Assembly: GCA_029378245.1 (NCBI GenBank)
Contig: JARKIF010000011.1
Coordinates: forward strand, 186,001 to 250,000
Direction of reading: 5' to 3'
Origin: Roridomyces roridus
Taxonomy: Eukaryota > Basidiomycota > Agaricomycetes > Agaricales > Mycenaceae
Length of the DNA: 64,000 nt
The first letter of the stretch is position 1, and each line of letters begins with the position of its first letter. The notes under the pieces were generated by a model, which searched no databases, was not told the DNA's origin, and saw only the letters and a program-made list of their open reading frames with translations. The translations under genes were made by a program, and so were the position numbers. Positions 59,166 to 64,000 of the stretch are shown here, one piece after another.

Positions 59166-59783
59166 CATATGACCGAGGACATTGGTGGGACGAAGGCGGG
59201 TGGAACGGGAATGGAGAGTTGTGTGCTGTTTGCAATACCTGCAATTTGTGCGGATATTTGGGTGAGAAGAGCCACAGTGTCGTCGCCAGTGTCGGGCGAA
59301 AGGGTTTTGTAGCCTTCGATGATGAACGCCGTTAGAATGGCCGAAAAGAGACCAGCCTGGAGAGATTAGACGCGGAATCGCCGTAGAATAATCGAGAAAT
59401 TACTCACAAATATGAGCATGCCATCCATATCGCTTTTCCAGCTTTCCACGAGCGCCTTGTCATACTTTTCTGCCTCCGAAATGTACACGGACGGTAGCTT
59501 CTGCTTCTTCGGGATCTATAGGTAGTCAGTATGAGCTCCCACCCGGAGGTACAGGCGCAAACCATGTAGCCCGGAATTGGCGCTCATCGTGGTGAAGGAC
59601 AAGATAGCAGCGGTTGGTCCATCTGATTTTGATCCGCATTGCTTGGCGCTGTTTGGGGACCTCTCTGCTTTCGCCTCCATCTTGTCTGACGCATCCAGCC
59701 CGCATCGACGTGCCACGACTCTGACTCGGTGAGTGTCTTCCGTCTTCCACATTTTCAGCTCATCAGACCAGCCTCAGTACCGA

Positions 59784-60158
59784 ATGACGAGTCTTGTACT
59801 GCCCGAAATCGTCGATCTCATCCAAATCTCATCCTCGACAATCTCAGCTACGCCGACTGCCTCAGATGAAGTCTAGTCTGCCGTGACTGGTGCCTAATTT
59901 CTCAAAAGCCTGTCAAGACATGCAGGTCGCTCTCCGCATACCCCAAACTGCAGCGATTACTCGACTCTCCGCATGGCACGCTTTTGTCCTCCATCAAAAC
60001 GCTGTCCCTCCTTGGTGACGCGACTCTACCCGTCTTGCCCGCTCGTACGGCTACTTCCCGAGTCCAGCTCCCTCCGCCCCTGACTTTGCGTCGCACCGTT
60101 CCACCGGACCTCCCCAAACTCCCCAGACTCCACGTTCGCACAAGCAACTTAGGACCGT
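59784..60158 (+). pseudogene. F-box gene relic
   Basis: Plus strand. LPEIVDLI begins an F-box, and after a frame change NLSYADCLR, SLVCRDWC and YPKLQRLLDSPHG continue it, with an in-frame stop between. A frameshift and a stop mean it is not functional. Confidence 0.55.
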
Positions 60159-60484
60159 GGTAAGTGCATGCCACAATCTTTTTTCCTTGGCCTGTTGAAG
60201 ACGTATCCTTGAGCTACATACTTTTGACACGAATGAATGTCTTTGACCATGATACTGTTTCAGCGCCGTACTCTCTTCTGTTTTGAGCCACATTTGAATA
60301 TCCCGCTTTAAATTCATCCTGGAAAAACACCGAAATCGTGACACATTTGCATGTGTTCGTCGTGTGCATGTTCCGAGCGATCGATCCGCCTGTAACGACT
60401 TGGTTGCCCTTGTCGACAACTTGAAACTTGGTTTGATTTTTTCATTGACTGTGACAGTCACGCCTTTCAGGGTTGCTCCTGACC

Positions 60485-62542
60485 ATGAGCACCATTCATC
60501 CCGCCCTCTTACCACGCAATATCTCCAAACTCCCTCTCTCCCTTCAGGTAAGTGCCCAGTACCTTGCCTCTTTTCGACGAATTCATTGCTTGCAAGGGCG
60601 TCGCACACTGGGTGATGTCGCAAGGCTCCTGGAAGGGAATCTCCAGCACAACGACCCTGGAGCTAGTAGAAATCACGCCCGAGGAAACTTTGGGACTGCT
60701 ACCCATCATTTACGCTCATCTGGACCCCTCATTTATCCCTTCCTTCGATCGTTTTGCCACCCTCATACGTACAGTGAAAACGGTGCTGAGCAGCGTGCGG
60801 AGCATCATGGTTTCATTGTCTTATCTCACGGAGGTCCTTCACTCGCCGAGGTTTCCGCTTGCAGCCACTGTGGACTTGTGGCCTCACCTGCGGGCGTGGA
60901 TGGAATTCTTCTCCCTATATTCTGACGTATTCGATACTTCGGAGGCGACCACACGATCGCGAGTGTTGGTTGACCTCATCACCGAATTCGCTGCTCACCC
61001 GCCTACTCAGCAAGCTATGGTCTCGACCCCTGGGCTCCGTCGGATACTCGCAGCAGCTTGGGTCTCCAGTGTGCAGATGTTTGACGGTGACGGCAATATC
61101 GGCCGGCAGCTGAACGATATAGGATCGGCTCTACACGCGCTGCACCGAGTGAAGGACCCGCAAGAACTATCGGAGGAGTTGGATGGCTCAGGGGGCAGCC
61201 ACCAAGCCCTTTGCCTCGCATTGAAGCGCACAATCGACCTCGCTGCGACCCACCCCACCGAGTTGGGCGCAGTGTCCACTGTCGGCGGAGCCAGCCTACT
61301 CGTTGATCACATGAATACTGCGACTCCGGATACTATACCCTACCTTCCATCGCACGGATTCATTCCCCCACTTGTTGCGGCCCTCGGAGTCGTTGGCCCA
61401 CCGTCGCAAAACCATCCTTTCGGTTTAGCTTTTCCGATGGCGCTCGGGACGCTCGTACCCCTGCTGTGCGTGGGCAGCCTCGGATCCGCATGGCTAGTGC
61501 AAGCTCTCCAAGCCGGTCTGCTGAACCAAGTCATGTCCTGGGGTTCGAGACGGGGCATGATGCAGGCGGCACATCCGCGTATCACGGAGCAGTTTCCTTG
61601 GCTGCTGAAGAACTTGTTGCCGCAGGCTCTGGTTTATTACCCGCTTATCGTGGCCATGAAACAGGCCTTTGCGAACGTCGATTCGTCTCCCGGTGACGGA
61701 GAGTTCGCTCGCTCTGGGCTATATTCCCATTGGAACAATTTGAAGGCTCTGGTGGATGAAAGGACGTCACTTTTGGAGATATGGGAGGCAAAAGGTCGAC
61801 CGTCGTTCATGGTATGTTATAATACCCAGGCACGTCTCGCGTTTATAATGCTTTGATTATTGCTCATTCCATTCCCTCCAGCGCGCCAAAGTTACCACCA
61901 ATCGCAGCAACTTCCAACGCTGCTCAGTTTGCCAGACTGCCTCATATTGCTCGCAGGCATGCCAGCGTGTGGATTGGATGGTGGGACATCGTGAGGAGTG
62001 CGAAAATCTTCTAGACGCTCGTCATGGTCTGTGCATTCCCTCTTCTGCCAAAGAATCTGACACCAGCCAATCTAGAGTTTGCGCGAATTGGCCTGCATCA
62101 CCGCGACAGATTGTTTCTCCGCATTCTCTTGTACATGGATTATCTCCGTCTGCGGGTACCGATTGCCTTGGCCATGATTCGGTTTATGGTCGAGAACCCC
62201 GATACACCCCTCTTTGTGGACTTTGACTATAGGCGTGGGGCCGTGCAGGTCGACGTCTTTCCCCTCTCAAATTGGGATGGCTCGAAAATTCTACTTCCGC
62301 ACTCGCAGCGCTTGGCGCGTGCTAGTGGACGTCTTATTGCACACGCGATACGTATCGGGTGTGGGAGCAGTACATTCCATACTATCTGGCCGTTGTGTGC
62401 GTCGACGTCCCAGTTCTATGATGGCTTGAAGGACATCGCAAGGATGGCCGGGGGACTGGAGGACCCAGAGCTGGAGCCTCGGGTTTTGCAGTTAATCGAA
62501 GGGACGAACGAGAATGGTGTTGTGGGTGTTTATTACGGGTAA
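60485..62542 (+). CDS. MYND-type zinc-finger domain protein
   Basis: Exons 60485-60547, 60597-61811, 61882-62026 and 62067-62542 join in frame to 632 residues. It starts MSTIHPALLPRNISKLPLSL, followed by a long helical region (about 410 residues) and then the zinc finger at about residues 430-460: RCSVCQTASYCSQACQ and then VDWMVGHREEC. The first Cys pair of a standard MYND motif is not visible upstream, so the finger may bind only one zinc. A C-terminal region of about 160 residues ends NGVVGVYYG. Many agaricomycetes have expanded families of such proteins. A protein-protein interaction role is usual for MYND but the partner is unknown. Confidence 0.75.
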
Positions 62543-62657
62543 TCTAACGACTAGATAGGTACAATAAAATACGGAACGGTGAGACACTCTCTCCTTTCTT
62601 GGCTCGACGCGGCCCATTGTGTGGCCGTGTTTGTATCCCTTCTCCATCTGCTGTCAC

Positions 62658-63318
62658 ATGGAATCATTGAAATACGCGCTTGTGCTCGTCCTGCCCGCTG
62701 CCTATCTCGCCCATTGGTATCTATCGACTGCACCCGCACCCTCCGCCCCTTCTGAGCCCGCCCCCGCCGCTGACGACAAGGAACCCGCCAAATCGGTCAT
62801 GTCCGCTCCACGCGACGACCTCGCCCCACCCAAGGATGATCCCTTCACCCAGGCAGAGCTCGCTGCATTCGATGGGTCCGATCCGAGCAAACCCATCTAC
62901 GTATCCATCAAAGGTCTGTTCGACTCGCGTCCCCGCTCCTCACTGCCACGTCGCCCCGTACCCACGCCACGTACTCAAGCATATCCACGCAGGCACTGTC
63001 TTTGACGTTACTCACAAAGCGGAGGTTTACGGCCCCGGCAAGTCGTACAGCATATTTGCGGGCAAGGACGGCTCTCGGGGGCTGGGACTCTCGAGTCTCA
63101 ACGTGGAGGATGCTGTACCGGATTATAGTCCGCTGGATGCGAAGCACAGAAACGTGCTGGATGATTGGTATGCGTTTTTCTTGTGAGTAGTGACTCGTTC
63201 CTTTCCATCATCTATTTCTCAAGCTTAGCCGATGCATGGCAGAAAACGGTACAACATCATGGGGCGAGTGACCGACCTCCCCGAGATCCAGCCTGCGCCA
63301 GCGGACGAATCAGAGTAG
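62658..63318 (+). CDS. Membrane-anchored cytochrome-b5-like heme protein (Dap1/MAPR type)
   Basis: Exons 62658-62914, 62994-63182 and 63243-63318 join in frame to 173 residues. An N-terminal hydrophobic anchor (YALVLVLPAAYLAHWYL) is followed by an A/P-rich spacer. The heme domain reads FTQAELAAFDGSD, IYVSIKGTVFDVTHKAEVYG, GPGKSYSIFAGKDGSRGLG and PDYSPLD. This is the MAPR/Dap1 signature, including the Y that ligates heme in these proteins. Relatives donate or handle heme for sterol-synthesis P450s. Length and exon structure fit an intact gene. Confidence 0.85.
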
Positions 63319-64000
63319 TCTTCTGAATAGAACGATCCCCCTTTGTTTTTCTTCTGGTATGTCGTGCGTCTCCATCGTTATCGCAAAAAGCATTCCTTGG
63401 ATACCATTGCTTCAAGTGTCGAAACTTTATCTGTGTTCCTGCGTGCCTCCTTCCATCCTGCCGTAGACGCTGACAAACCGTAGTGCATACGATCGCGAGT
63501 CCCTCAGTCAGTCTATTTGAATCTTCGTAGGACGTAAACTTGGTGTAAAGCTTCTCCCAACCCGACCTCGTGGTATTGCCACACATATGCTGAAGCTTCA
63601 CACGCAAGCCCGTTCGACTGTGGCTCGGGTGACTTTGTGCAATTTTTTCGCCTACAGCGCGAGCTAGTTGCTGATAGCACTGACGCAAAATTACTGGCAA
63701 CTACAATATGTACGAGTACTAAGTAACCGCAAGAGCTCCTCCGAAATTTTGGGTGAAATTCAAATTTGATTTCCGATCAAGCTCCGCCGATCAAGTTTCG
63801 CATCACGTGCCAATCACGGGTCGTTCCTTTCTTGCTCTAGATCTGCACCATCATCATGGACTGCTCCTCTGTGCCACCGTTGGGCAGCGAGACTCTCATG
63901 TCTCTACCCGTTTCTTTTATCGCCGGTTCGCGTGGCCTGTCCTTCGAGGTCTGTTCTTCCCGCCCAAGACGGACGCCTTCTGACACGACCAGCCAGGAAG
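63319..64000. other. 3' flank and possible next gene
   Basis: About 680 bp to the window end. Only short frames; an ATG near 63857 could begin another plus-strand gene that runs off the window. A 147-codon minus-strand frame (63257-63700) is a shadow without a domain. Confidence 0.3.

Larger units (their letters stand above)
47483..59587 (-). pseudogene. DUF6535 membrane protein gene, split by a LINE and a hAT-type MITE
   Basis: Agaricomycete DUF6535 family; function unknown. The minus-strand exons read, in order: a short start region (about 59,560-59,750); PSVYISEAEKYDKALVESWK and DMDGMLIF; AGLFSAILTAFIIEGYKTL; PPMSSVICNALWF, where the hAT MITE sits; SLGLSLSCALIATLVEQWA and HAVVEIL, where the LINE sits; then PLLLHASLICFYVGLVAFLI, IVYVVLTILPLVY, ERDYRALCWMML and GIPDVLWG to the stop at 47483. 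Both insertions lie inside coding exons, about 185 bp apart; the joined frame is intact when they are removed. In the genome this gene is interrupted and probably non-functional. The true start is uncertain (59,587 or 59,752). Confidence 0.82.

Noticed and set aside
1..64000. CRISPR array, bacterial operons or ribosomal RNA
   Set aside because: No regular repeat-spacer pattern, no ribosome binding sites, no rRNA sequence; the genome is fungal.

Overview
This window is nuclear DNA of a filamentous basidiomycete, most likely an agaricomycete mushroom-forming fungus. Genes carry many short introns of about 45-60 bp with GT(GA/GC)G donors, CTAAY-type branch points and YAG acceptors. The gene content also fits: a DUF6535 gene, a MYND-finger gene, F-box fragments, a Dap1-like heme protein, a Zn2Cys6 factor and several oxidoreductases. 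Products and splice sites were inferred by eye; no database search was run.

Layout. 1-4.5 kb: end of a GT2 glycosyltransferase gene (minus) and an intronless HtrL/YibB-like gene (plus). 4.5-7.5 kb: repeats, including a 2-kb LTR-like element. 7.6-16 kb: a methyltransferase, an unknown protein, a single-span membrane protein, a decayed LRAT/NlpC-like gene and a short-chain dehydrogenase. 16.6-19.8 kb: two convergent membrane-protein genes whose C-terminal tails resemble each other. 20.7-24.4 kb: a 2OG-Fe(II) dioxygenase and a fungal transcription factor with two Zn2Cys6 clusters in tandem. 25.9-29.8 kb: a C2H2 factor, an NADP-dependent MDR reductase and an F-box fragment. 30-32.7 kb: a 2.7-kb hAT-type element inserted in a short open gene. 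33.7-41.5 kb: an MFS transporter, a cytochrome P450 and a nitroreductase-family gene, a plausible detoxification or metabolite neighbourhood. 41.5-47.2 kb: an F-box pseudogene, a DDE transposase gene broken by two small DNA elements, and a truncated P450 pseudogene. 47.5-59.6 kb: a DUF6535 gene split by a hAT-type MITE and by a 10.4-kb LINE, the LINE itself split by an LTR-like element. 59.8-63.3 kb: an F-box relic, a MYND-finger protein and a Dap1-like protein.

The main result is a set of five insertions with exact target-site duplications, plus the LINE with a 14/15 one. Four of them rejoin a reading frame when removed by eye. The LINE is also unusual: its first open reading frame reads as one protein only if three phase-0 spliceosomal introns are removed, yet both ends of the copy are intact. 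That suggests the copied RNA was unspliced.
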